Assembly (NCBI GenBank): GCA_023667165.1
Contig: JAMPAO010000021.1
Span: forward strand, 1 to 29,544
DNA length: 29,544 nt
Direction: 5' to 3'
Origin: Ruminococcus sp.
GTDB taxonomy: Bacteria; Bacillota; Clostridia; Oscillospirales; Ruminococcaceae
Shown piece after piece: positions 1 through 8,500 of this stretch (position 1 is its first letter; every line of letters begins with the position of its first letter). The position numbers were made by a program, and so were the translations under genes. The notes under the pieces were generated by a model, which searched no databases, was not told where the DNA came from, and saw only the letters and a program-made list of their open reading frames with translations.

Positions 1-2
1 TA

Positions 3-626
3 GCTTACGTATGGCGTATATTTGCGGCGAGCCTTATTGTGTTTTTTATGTTTGGGGGCTATGTTGCCGACCACAAAAAGCTGCCTTTCGACAAGCTGTC
101 GGTGATGGTCACGGTCACTTGCCTTGTTACTCTTTCGGTCACCTGCCTTGTGTCGCTGAAGAATATAAGCAGCGTTCACGGCATATGCTATGTAGTAATG
201 GCTCTTATGGCGGCTTGGGTTCCCGACGCGGGAGCGTATTTTGTGGGAACAGCCTTCGGCAGGCACAAGCTTTGTCCGGACATTTCCCCGAAGAAAACCG
301 TTGAGGGCGCTGTGGGCGGACTGTGCGTCACTGCGGTGGTATTCGTGCTGTACACGATCGCATACAAGGCTGTAATGGCGCGTTTTTTCGGCACGCAGTT
401 CAATGTGAATTACATCGCTGTGGCGGTGATAATGGTGATCGCCGCGCTTATAAGCATGATAGGAGATCTTTCGGCTTCGCTTCTTAAACGGGAGTACCAA
501 ATAAAGGATTTCGGAAAAATACTTCCCGGTCACGGAGGCGTGGTCGACCGTTTCGACAGCGTATATTTCGTATTGCCGTATATTATGCTTGTGTTCAACG
601 CTTTCGGAGAGAAATTATTTTACTGA
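3..626 (+). CDS. cdsA: Phosphatidate cytidylyltransferase, 5'-truncated by window edge
   Basis: Makes CDP-diacylglycerol from phosphatidic acid and CTP at the membrane, the entry step to phospholipids. The reading frame is open from base 3, so the gene begins outside the window; an in-frame ATG at 39 is internal. The visible 207 residues are the C-terminal part of a protein that is usually about 270 residues. Several hydrophobic segments are present. The CdsA signature lies near the C-terminus, with a Ser...LKRE...KDFGKILPGHGG..DRFDS arrangement at about 475-560. It lies directly upstream of dxr, as in many Firmicutes. The product identification is strong; only the N-terminus is missing. Confidence 0.93.
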   Translation, partial: AYVWRIFAASLIVFFMFGGYVADHKKLPFDKLSVMVTVTCLVTLSVTCLVSLKNISSVHGICYVVMALMAAWVPDAGAYFVGTAFGRHKLCPDISPKKTVEGAVGGLCVTAVVFVLYTIAYKAVMARFFGTQFNVNYIAVAVIMVIAALISMIGDLSASLLKREYQIKDFGKILPGHGGVVDRFDSVYFVLPYIMLVFNAFGEKLFY

Positions 627-706
627 TACATCATCAGCGGCGCTGTTTCGAGCCTTGGTATAAATTCGGGGCATGACGGCGCCGCTTGCTTTTGGGAGAG
701 CTTTTT

Positions 707-1870
707 ATGAAAAGGATCAATCTTTTGGGCAGCGGAGGCTCCATAGGAATGCAGACTGCGGAGGTTTGCAGACTTCATGGGATAGGTATCCATTCGGCGG
801 CGCTGAAAAGCAATTACAAGCGTCTTGCGGAGCAGGCGCGGGAATTTGACATCAAAAGGCTTTGCATATATGACGAGGAATATGCAAAGCCGCTCAAAGA
901 CGAGCTTTTCGGCAGCGGCAGAGAAATACTCACGGGCAAGGAGGGACTTTGCGCTCTTGCGGCGGACGACCGAGCGGATATCACGGTCAATTCCGTGGTG
1001 GGCATGGTAGGCTTGGAGCCTACGTTAGCCGCTCTTGAAAACGGAATGGACGTGGCTCTTGCAAACAAGGAAACCCTTGCCGCAGGCGGGGACATCGTAA
1101 TGCGGAGCGCAAAGGAGAATCACCGCGCCGTCCTGCCGATAGACAGCGAACACAGCGCGATATTCCAGTGCCTAATGTGCGCAAGGGGAGATGTCGGCAA
1201 GCAGCTTAAGGGCATTATCCTTACGGCTTCGGGAGGACCTTTTTTCGGCAAAAGTTACGGTGAGCTGGAAAACGTTACCCTCAAGCAGGCGCTTGCTCAT
1301 CCGAACTGGTCTATGGGAGCAAAGATAACGATCGACAGCGCCACTTTTATGAACAAGGGACTGGAGCTGATGGAGGCGTGTCATTTATTCGGCATATCTC
1401 CCGATCAAGTCGAGATCGTCGTTCACAGGCAGAGCGTTGTTCATTCGGCTGTCGTTTTTTCGGATAATGCCGTAGTGGCGCAGCTTGGTGTTCCCGATAT
1501 GAAAATACCGATACAGTTTGCTCTTACATATCCCGAAAGGGTGCCCTCAATGTCGGGGGAACTGTCTTTAACCGATTACGGGAGCCTTACCTTTGAAAAA
1601 CCGGACGCGGAAACATTCATTTGTCTAAAAACGGCTGTGCGGGCGGCAAAGCTGGGCGGCACGGCGGGAAGCATCGTAAACGGAGCAAACGAACGGGCGG
1701 CGGAGCTTTTTATGAATGGCCGCATCGGCTTTAACGACATCGGCAGGATAGTTTCGGGAGCGCTGGAAAGCATTCCCGTTACCGCTGCGGACGATATCGA
1801 AAGCGTTCTGAAGGCTGACGCTGCCGCAAGAAAATATGCCGACGGCGCGGTTCGTTCAAAAAGCGTCTGA
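707..1870 (+). CDS. dxr: 1-deoxy-D-xylulose 5-phosphate reductoisomerase
   Basis: Converts DXP to MEP using NADPH, the committed step of the non-mevalonate isoprenoid pathway. I chose ATG 707, which has GGGAG about 8 bases upstream and puts the NADPH-binding loop at residues 8-14 (GSGGSIG). An in-frame TTG at 686 would add 7 residues. Active-site landmarks are D146-S147-E148 (IDSEHSAIFQ), the SGGPF substrate loop, and M215-N216-K217...E220 for metal and substrate binding. The length of 387 residues is normal. The dinucleotide loop reads GSGG where GSTG is usual, a mild variant. The cdsA-dxr gap holds an 8-bp perfect inverted repeat (AGCGGCGC at 636-643, GCGCCGCT at 679-686) of unknown role. 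Confidence 0.97.
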   Translation: MKRINLLGSGGSIGMQTAEVCRLHGIGIHSAALKSNYKRLAEQAREFDIKRLCIYDEEYAKPLKDELFGSGREILTGKEGLCALAADDRADITVNSVVGMVGLEPTLAALENGMDVALANKETLAAGGDIVMRSAKENHRAVLPIDSEHSAIFQCLMCARGDVGKQLKGIILTASGGPFFGKSYGELENVTLKQALAHPNWSMGAKITIDSATFMNKGLELMEACHLFGISPDQVEIVVHRQSVVHSAVVFSDNAVVAQLGVPDMKIPIQFALTYPERVPSMSGELSLTDYGSLTFEKPDAETFICLKTAVRAAKLGGTAGSIVNGANERAAELFMNGRIGFNDIGRIVSGALESIPVTAADDIESVLKADAAARKYADGAVRSKSV

Positions 1871-1946
1871 GGAGCAAAGAATAAAATTAACGCCATAGTT
1901 CGGAAAAGATGTAAGAAGCTTGAAATCTTATTTATTTCTTTTATAT

Positions 1947-1974
1947 CTTTTGCATTGTTATCGGTCGGTATAAT
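1947..1974 (+). promoter_or_regulatory. Possible promoter upstream of rseP
   Basis: A perfect TATAAT (1969-1974) lies 65 bases upstream of the rseP start, inside the AT-rich 169-bp dxr-rseP gap. The -35 region at a 16-nt spacer (CTTTTG, 1947-1952) is poor, so this is only a weak candidate. The gap contains no gene. Confidence 0.25.
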
Positions 1975-2039
1975 TCTGCGGACTGCTGTAATATAAACGG
2001 TTTGATACACGACTCAAAATTTTTTCATCGGAGGAATTA

Positions 2040-3086
2040 ATGAACACGGTAATTTCTATTTTGTGCGCCGTACTGATTTTCGGCGTGATCGTGATCGTTC
2101 ACGAGTTCGGACATTTCATTGTGGCAAGAAAATGCGGGATAGACGTACAGGAATTTGCCATAGGCATGGGTCCTGTAATATTCAGCAGGCAGGGGAAAAA
2201 TACCCTTTTTACCGTAAGACTGCTTCCGCTGGGAGGCTTCTGCTCTATGGGAGAGGACGAGGAGGCTGTCGGCGAAAACAGCTTTCGGAACAAATCTGTC
2301 GGACGCAGGATCGCCGTGATCGCCGCAGGGGCGGTAATGAATCTTATACTGGGTTTTATTATTTCCCTTGTCAGCATTGCTTCAGCCGAAAGGATAACCA
2401 CGACTATCGTTGCGGAGGTAGTGGAGGGTTCGGGCTGTCAGGCTGCCGGCTTGCAGGTAAACGATGAAATTGTAAAGATAAACGGACTTAATATCCTTAC
2501 AGCCAACGACATTGTTTATCAGCTCAGAAACGACGAGGACGGGATCTTGGATTTTGTAATAAAGCGAAACGGAGAGAAGATCGCTCTGAACGGCGTAAAA
2601 TTTGATCTGACAGTAAACGAGGAAACAGGCGAAAGAACACTCAATTATGACTTTAAGGTATATTATTCGACGGATTTTCTTTCAAACGGAATATTTGTCC
2701 CGTCCTCGAAGAAATTTCTTTATTATGCGCGTCTGATACTGCTTTCCCTTAAAGATCTTTTAAGCGGAAAGTACGGCTTGAACAGTCTTCAGGGACCTGT
2801 GGGGATCGTTACGGTCATTTCCGAAAGCGCGGCTCAGAGCGGATTTGACATTGAATATCTTCTTGATGTGGCGATGCTTATCACCATAAATGTTGGAATA
2901 TTCAATCTGCTCCCGCTGCCGGCTCTTGACGGCGGACGGCTCGTTTTCCTGATAATTGAAGCGTTCAGAAAAAAGACGTTCAAACCCGAAACAGAGGGAA
3001 TGGTGCATTTTGCGGGATTTGCGCTGCTTATGCTGCTGATGATAGTCATTACGTTCAATGATATCAAAAATATTTTTGTGAATTAG
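2040..3086 (+). CDS. rseP: Site-2 zinc metalloprotease RseP/RasP
   Basis: Intramembrane protease that cuts transmembrane substrates such as anti-sigma factors and signal-peptide remnants. The zinc motif HEFGH (H21, E22, H25) is in the first transmembrane segment. A PDZ domain spans about residues 110-190 (EGSGCQAAGLQVNDEIVKINGL), and the second catalytic motif LPLPALDGGRL with D297 is in a C-terminal membrane segment. The length of 348 residues is normal. The start is set by GGAGG about 5 bases before ATG 2040. It sits between dxr and ispG, a conserved Firmicute arrangement. The substrate cannot be told from the sequence. Confidence 0.96.
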   Translation: MNTVISILCAVLIFGVIVIVHEFGHFIVARKCGIDVQEFAIGMGPVIFSRQGKNTLFTVRLLPLGGFCSMGEDEEAVGENSFRNKSVGRRIAVIAAGAVMNLILGFIISLVSIASAERITTTIVAEVVEGSGCQAAGLQVNDEIVKINGLNILTANDIVYQLRNDEDGILDFVIKRNGEKIALNGVKFDLTVNEETGERTLNYDFKVYYSTDFLSNGIFVPSSKKFLYYARLILLSLKDLLSGKYGLNSLQGPVGIVTVISESAAQSGFDIEYLLDVAMLITINVGIFNLLPLPALDGGRLVFLIIEAFRKKTFKPETEGMVHFAGFALLMLLMIVITFNDIKNIFVN

Positions 3087-3099
3087 GGAAATATTGATT

Positions 3100-3169
3100 A
3101 AACCGCTTTTTTAAATTCGTATATTTTATAAACGGCTGAGGATGGAAAAAAGCCTTAGATCAGCGGTTT
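3100..3169 (+). repeat. Alternative inverted repeats in the rseP-PH gene gap
   Basis: AAACCGCT (3100-3107) is the exact reverse complement of AGCGGTTT (3162-3169). A second pairing, GCTGA (3135-3139) with TCAGC (3160-3164), uses the same right-hand bases, so the two structures would exclude each other. No T-tract follows, so this is not a classical terminator. The function is unknown. Confidence 0.3.
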
Positions 3170-3222
3170 CTTGCGGCAACGGATAAAATTGATACCGAAG
3201 CTTACGGAAAGGGGTAAGGATA

Positions 3223-3657
3223 ATGAGCTATCTGAACAAAAAATTTAACGAAAATGAAATGATGTCCGCTTTGGGAGAGCTTCTTGTGACCGGCGAGAGC
3301 ATTCAAGCCGCTGTGTACTGTGTATTCAAACCCACGGGATTTTTTGCGCATAGCTCAAATATTATAGCGGGGTATGCTGCGGTGACTGACAGGGACAGGT
3401 TCATCTGCTGCAAATACGGTCTGATAACCACGGAAACCGCTGCGTATGATTTTGAGGATATGGAAAAAATAGAGATCAAGAAAAATATTTTCGGACAGAT
3501 GATGATAGCTATGGTTTTTGAAAACGTCAAAAAGAATGAAGTAAAGATACATATAGCTCCAAAAGTGGCGGGTTCGGGGCTTCCGAATCAAGAGAGAAAC
3601 ACAGAGAAAATGCTTGAGATTTTTGAAGCTAAGCAGCATAAACTGCAAGGGGTGTGA
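3223..3657 (+). CDS. Hypothetical protein with PH-like fold
   Basis: A 144-residue cytoplasmic protein with no signal peptide or membrane segment. The middle part (about residues 20-110) alternates short beta-like stretches in the order seen in small bacterial PH-like proteins: a leading 'GESIQAAVYCVF', then 'DRFICCKYGLIT', 'AYDFEDMEKIEIKKNIFG' and 'MIAMVFEN', followed by a C-terminal helix. This is pattern-based; there are no catalytic motifs. ATG 3223 is preceded by AAGGGGTAAGG. It is the first of three accessory genes between rseP and ispG and ends 4 bases before the next. The biochemical role is unknown. Confidence 0.75.
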   Translation: MSYLNKKFNENEMMSALGELLVTGESIQAAVYCVFKPTGFFAHSSNIIAGYAAVTDRDRFICCKYGLITTETAAYDFEDMEKIEIKKNIFGQMMIAMVFENVKKNEVKIHIAPKVAGSGLPNQERNTEKMLEIFEAKQHKLQGV

Positions 3658-3661
3658 AAAA

Positions 3662-4147
3662 ATGTCCGAATTTATTTTTGAAAAAGCGGGAATGGAAAGT
3701 TTAGATACGCTTGTAAGGTTAAGAACAGCTTATATTATTGAGGATAACGGAACTGTACCTTGTGAGAGGATTGCGGAAATATCCGAAAGACTGCTCGGTT
3801 ATTTCCGCAGACATTTGAACAGGGACTGTTTCGTTTATACGGCCAGATCCGAAAAAGAAACAGTAAGCTGCTGTTTTTTGGTCGTTTCGGAAAAACCTCC
3901 GAACCTCGGATTTATGAACGGAATTACGGGTACTGTAATGAACGTTTACACAATGCCCGAATACAGGAGAAGGGGACTTGCGGGAAAACTGCTGAAAATG
4001 ATGCTTGCAGACGCCGAAAAAATGGGTCTTGACTTTGTTGAGCTGAAAGCCACGGACGCAGGGTACAGCCTGTATAGGTCTGTGGGTTTTGAGGATACGG
4101 TTTCAAAATATCATAATATGAAGACAGCGTTTAATTCAGAGGTTTAG
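3662..4147 (+). CDS. GNAT family N-acetyltransferase
   Basis: Predicted to move an acetyl group from acetyl-CoA to an unknown amine. The acetyl-CoA loop is VYTMPEYRRRGLAGKLL, the R/Q-x-x-G-x-G/A motif of the family, at about residues 95-110. The C-terminal 'GYSLYRSVGFEDT' is the usual GNAT ending. I chose ATG 3662, preceded by AAGGGGTG. The open frame runs back to 3614, but that start would lie inside the upstream gene and lacks a ribosome site. At 161 residues it is a normal single-domain GNAT. The gaps to both neighbours are 4 bases, so the genes are probably cotranscribed. Confidence 0.88.
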   Translation: MSEFIFEKAGMESLDTLVRLRTAYIIEDNGTVPCERIAEISERLLGYFRRHLNRDCFVYTARSEKETVSCCFLVVSEKPPNLGFMNGITGTVMNVYTMPEYRRRGLAGKLLKMMLADAEKMGLDFVELKATDAGYSLYRSVGFEDTVSKYHNMKTAFNSEV

Positions 4148-4151
4148 GAAT

Positions 4152-4487
4152 ATGAAAAATATTTTTGCGGTACGTAAAGACTTCGATATGAATAAAATTA
4201 AAGCGGTATTATTATCGGTAATCAACGTTGGTTACTCTTTTTTGGGATGGTGCATATTCATAGTGTTTGACCTGACTTTGCCTGATGATCCTAAATTTGA
4301 TTTAGATCCCATTATCAGAATTATTATTTTTCTTTTGATGATTTTACATATATCAGGCGAATTATTCCTCTTGATAAAAACTCGTCGTATAGTTCAAAAA
4401 TATTATTCATTATTTGTAATTGTAAACGCGGTATTAATATATATTTTTCCTTTATGGATAGGTATTATAGAAATAGTATTTTTTTAA
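4152..4487 (+). CDS. Small AT-rich membrane protein, unrecognised
   Basis: A 111-residue protein I do not recognise. It has three strongly hydrophobic stretches, roughly residues 18-41, 54-76 and 85-111, joined by short charged loops (DDPKFDLDP and KTRRIVQK). The second half is visibly richer in A and T than the housekeeping genes on either side, which suggests separate acquisition. ATG 4152 follows TTAGGAA and lies 4 bases after the acetyltransferase stop; an internal ATG at 4188 is possible. No function is assigned. Confidence 0.65.
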   Translation: MKNIFAVRKDFDMNKIKAVLLSVINVGYSFLGWCIFIVFDLTLPDDPKFDLDPIIRIIIFLLMILHISGELFLLIKTRRIVQKYYSLFVIVNAVLIYIFPLWIGIIEIVFF

Positions 4488-4512
4488 TTAAATTTTGGAA
4501 AGGAAGTATAAT

Positions 4513-5586
4513 ATGCGTTCCGTACACGCTGTTAAGGTCGGGAGCTGCACGCTCGACGGAAAGAAAATATACATACAGTCAATGCTCAACGTTCCCGCTT
4601 CGGATACGGAGGGAAACGTTAAGCAGGCAGCCGAGCTTGAAAAAGCCGGCTGTCACATAATCCGTGCGGCAATTCCCGATATTGAGGCGGTAAGGCTTAT
4701 TCCCGCAGTCAAGGAGGCTGTAAATATCCCATTGGTGGCGGATATTCATTTTGATTACCGCATCGCTCTTGCCTGCGCCGACGCGGGCGTGGACAAGATA
4801 AGGATAAACCCGGGGAATATCGGAGGTATTGACAGGGTAAAAGCCGTTGCCGACAAGTGCCGCAGCAAAAGCATTCCCATAAGGATAGGCGTAAATTCCG
4901 GTTCGCTTGAAAAGGAACTGCTCGCAAAATACGGCAAACCCTGCGCTGAGGCTCTTGCGGAAAGCGCTTTGGCTCATGCGGCTTTGCTGGAGCAGTGTGA
5001 TTTCGAGGATATCGTTATTTCAATGAAATCCTCCGACGTAAGCACCATGATAAAGGCTTACCGCATTGCGGCGGAAAAAACAAATTATCCGCTGCATTTA
5101 GGCGTGACCGAGGCGGGAACGGAGAGAATGGGGATAATCAAATCAGCCGCAGGCATAGGCTCGCTTCTTTGCGACGGTATCGGAGAAACAATAAGAGTAT
5201 CGCTGACGGACGAACCCGTAAAAGAGATATACGCCGCAAGAGATATTTTGAAAGCGGTCGGCAGAGGAAGCGGAGTAAGGCTTGTTTCATGCCCTACCTG
5301 CGGGCGGACGAAAATAGATCTTATAAAGCTGGCGTCGGAGGCTGAAAAAGCTGTGGCTGATATCCCTCTCGATATTACGGTAGCAGTAATGGGCTGCGCC
5401 GTAAACGGTCCCGGAGAGGCAAGAGAGGCTGATATAGGCATTGCGGGAGGAGATGGCTGTGCCGTTTTATTCAAAAGAGGAGTTTTGCTTAAAAAGGTTT
5501 CCGAAAAGGACGCGCTGAATGCGCTTTTGGAGGAGATATACAGGATAAGGGAGGAAAACGGCGTTGCTGATAAAGGAACTGTTTAA
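4513..5586 (+). CDS. ispG: 4-hydroxy-3-methylbut-2-enyl diphosphate synthase
   Basis: Iron-sulfur enzyme that reductively converts methylerythritol cyclodiphosphate to HMBPP, the second-to-last MEP step. It works in the same pathway as dxr upstream. The three [4Fe-4S] ligands are C260 and C263 (SCPTCGR) and C295 (MGCAVNGPGE), with the conserved E302. The N-terminal TIM barrel is clear (QSMLNVPASDTEGNV, VADIHFDYRIAL, RINPGNIG). ATG 4513 is preceded by AAAGGAAG; a TTG at 4495 would add six residues and is less likely. The length of 357 residues is normal. The 3' end overlaps the polC start by 23 bases. Confidence 0.97.
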   Translation: MRSVHAVKVGSCTLDGKKIYIQSMLNVPASDTEGNVKQAAELEKAGCHIIRAAIPDIEAVRLIPAVKEAVNIPLVADIHFDYRIALACADAGVDKIRINPGNIGGIDRVKAVADKCRSKSIPIRIGVNSGSLEKELLAKYGKPCAEALAESALAHAALLEQCDFEDIVISMKSSDVSTMIKAYRIAAEKTNYPLHLGVTEAGTERMGIIKSAAGIGSLLCDGIGETIRVSLTDEPVKEIYAARDILKAVGRGSGVRLVSCPTCGRTKIDLIKLASEAEKAVADIPLDITVAVMGCAVNGPGEAREADIGIAGGDGCAVLFKRGVLLKKVSEKDALNALLEEIYRIREENGVADKGTV

Positions 5587-8500
5587 CGGATTTACGGATA
5601 AGATACCAAATCCCGTGGGAAAGGGAGAGCTTTTGAAAATAGAACTCACTGCCGACGGCAGGAAGATGGCGCTTTATGCAAAATTCGGTCAGCTTCAGAA
5701 GTTTGAAAATCTCGATGAATTCGAGCGCGCGGCTGCGGCAGCGGTGGGACTTGATCTCATGCGGGTAAAATGCAGGTACACTCCCGATATGCTGGAGGCG
5801 AAATACGCCGCCGAAGCATCGCTGCGCCTTAAACAGGATATGTCGGTGGTAAACGGTCACTTGAGCGGCGCATTTTATTATATAGAAGATAATACCGTAT
5901 TTATAGAGCTTAAACGTGGCGGCGCGGAGCTTCTCGGCAGGGCGGGTTTTGAACAGGCTCTCGCCAAGCTGCTGAGCGAGGAATTTTCGCTGAAATTATC
6001 CGTAAAGCTCATCGAAAAGACTTCTGCGGACGCGGATGATTACAACGAGCAGCTTAAGAGAGCCTATGAAAACACGCTGCCGGATCCGACGGTCACGGAG
6101 GAAGCTGCAAAAAAGCCAATGCCTGCCGCTCCCAAGGAAGAAACGGTTTCTGTGGATTTCAAATCTATCCCCGTTATGAGCGAGGGCGCTGTTATAATAA
6201 AGGGCAAGAAAATTTACGCCGACAGCGTTACAAATATCGGAGATATATGTGAAGCTCAAAACGGTATCGTTATATGGGGAGATGTTTTTGATTATCAGGA
6301 AAAGGAGATAAAAAACAAAAAGGGTGAGGAAAAACGCATTACCACCGTTGGTATTACCGATTATACGGGTTCCGTATCAATTAAGGATTTTTCCGATAAG
6401 GACGGCGACAACGTCCTGTCGAAGCTGAAAAAAGGAGTTACCGCAGTTATAAGGGGCAAGGTGGATTTTGATACGTTTGACAACGAATTTGTTTTGCGTG
6501 CAAACGATATCATGCTTGTAAAAAAGATGGAAAAAACCGACAAAAGCGAGCGAAAGCGCGTTGAACTGCATATGCATACCAATATGTCGCAGATGGACGC
6601 GATCACTCCTGCGGACAAGCTGATAAGGCGGGCTTTTTCATGGGGGCATAAAGCTGCGGCGATCACCGATCACGGCGGAGTGCAGGCATTTCCTGAAGCC
6701 GCCGCCGCCTGCGCCGATATCCGCAAAAACGGCGGTGATTTTAAGGTGATTTACGGCTGCGAGGCATATTCGGTAAACGATATTGCCGACGCGGTAAAGG
6801 TTTACAAGGACGTTCCCATAAAAGGCGAGATGATCGTTTTTGACCTGGAAACCACCGGCTTTTCCGCAGAGGGCGACCGTATTATCGAATACGGAGCGGT
6901 AAGGCTCAGAGATCTGGAGCTGTGCGACGAATTCAACTGCTTTGCAGATCCCGAAAAAGCAATTCCCGAAAGGATAACAAAGCTGACCGGCATTTCCGAT
7001 AAAATGGTTGAGGGCGCTCCCTCTCAAAGAGAGGCTTTGGAAAGGTTTATAGAGTTCTGCGGAGAAAGTCCGGTGCTTATTGCTCACAATGCGGGGTTTG
7101 ACGTTTCATTCATCCGCGCCGAATGCCTGCGTCAAGGGATAGATTTCAGATTTTCCGTTATCGACACGGTCGTTATGTGCAGAAGTATGCTCCACGATCT
7201 GAAAAAACACAAGCTGGACACCGTGGCGAAGCATCTTGGACTTGGAGAGTTCGATCATCACAGGGCTCACGAGGACGCAAGGATACTCGGACGCATTTTT
7301 ATAAAACTGGCAAACAGGCTGATCGACGAAAACGACTGTGTAAATATAAGCAGTATCAACGCCGTGGTAAAAAATGCCGACCCTAAAAATCTCAGGGCGT
7401 ATCATCAGATAATACTTGCAAAAAATAATGCGGGACTTAAAAATCTATACAAGCTGGTTTCCTTGGGGCATATCAATTATTATTACCGCCGTCCCAGAAT
7501 ACCGATGTCAGAGCTTATAAAGCACAGAGAGGGACTGATCATCGGCAGCGCCTGCGAATCGGGAGAGCTTTTCACAGCCGTAAAGGACGGCAGACCCTGG
7601 GACGTCCTATGCGAAATAGCTTCATTTTACGATTATCTTGAGATACAGCCTGTAGGCAATAATCAATTTCTTATACGCGACGAGGATTATGACAACATAA
7701 ACACGGATGAGGATTTACAGGAATTCAACAAAACCATCGTAAAACTGGGAGACGCTTTGGGTATACCCGTTGCGGCAACCTGCGACGTGCATTTTATGGA
7801 TCCCTCCGACAGCGTTTTCCGTAAAATACTTATGTATGATAAATTTTCCGACGCCGAGTTCCAGCCGTCTCTCTATCTGCGCACCACGGACGAAATGCTG
7901 GAGGAATTTTCCTACCTGGGAGAAGAAAAGGCTTACGAGGTAGTGGTTGAAAATACCAACAAGATAGCGGATATGATAGACGGCGATATACAGCCTATTC
8001 CTCCGGGAACATTTACTCCGACCATGGAAAACGCCGAGGAGGATCTGACAAGGATCACATGGGAAAGGGCGAAGGCTGCCTACGGCGATCCTCTTCCCGA
8101 TATCGTAAAGCAAAGGCTTGACAAGGAACTCAACTCCATTATCAAAAACGGCTTTGCGGTGCTTTACATGATAGCTCAGAAGCTGGTGGCAAATTCCAAT
8201 GAACACGGTTATCAGGTAGGTTCAAGAGGTTCGGTGGGTTCGTCCTTTGTGGCAAATATGTCGGGAATATCCGAGGTAAACGCATTGCCTCCCCATTATC
8301 TTTGTCCGGAGTGCAAGAATACCGAATTTATCGTTGACGGTTCTGTAAGTTCCGGATACGATCTGCCGCCGAAAAAATGCCCGAAATGCGGAGCGGATTA
8401 CATAAGAGAGGGACATGACATACCCTTTGAAACATTTCTCGGATTTAACGGTGATAAAGCTCCCGATATAGACCTTAACTTTTCCGGAGAATATCAGACA

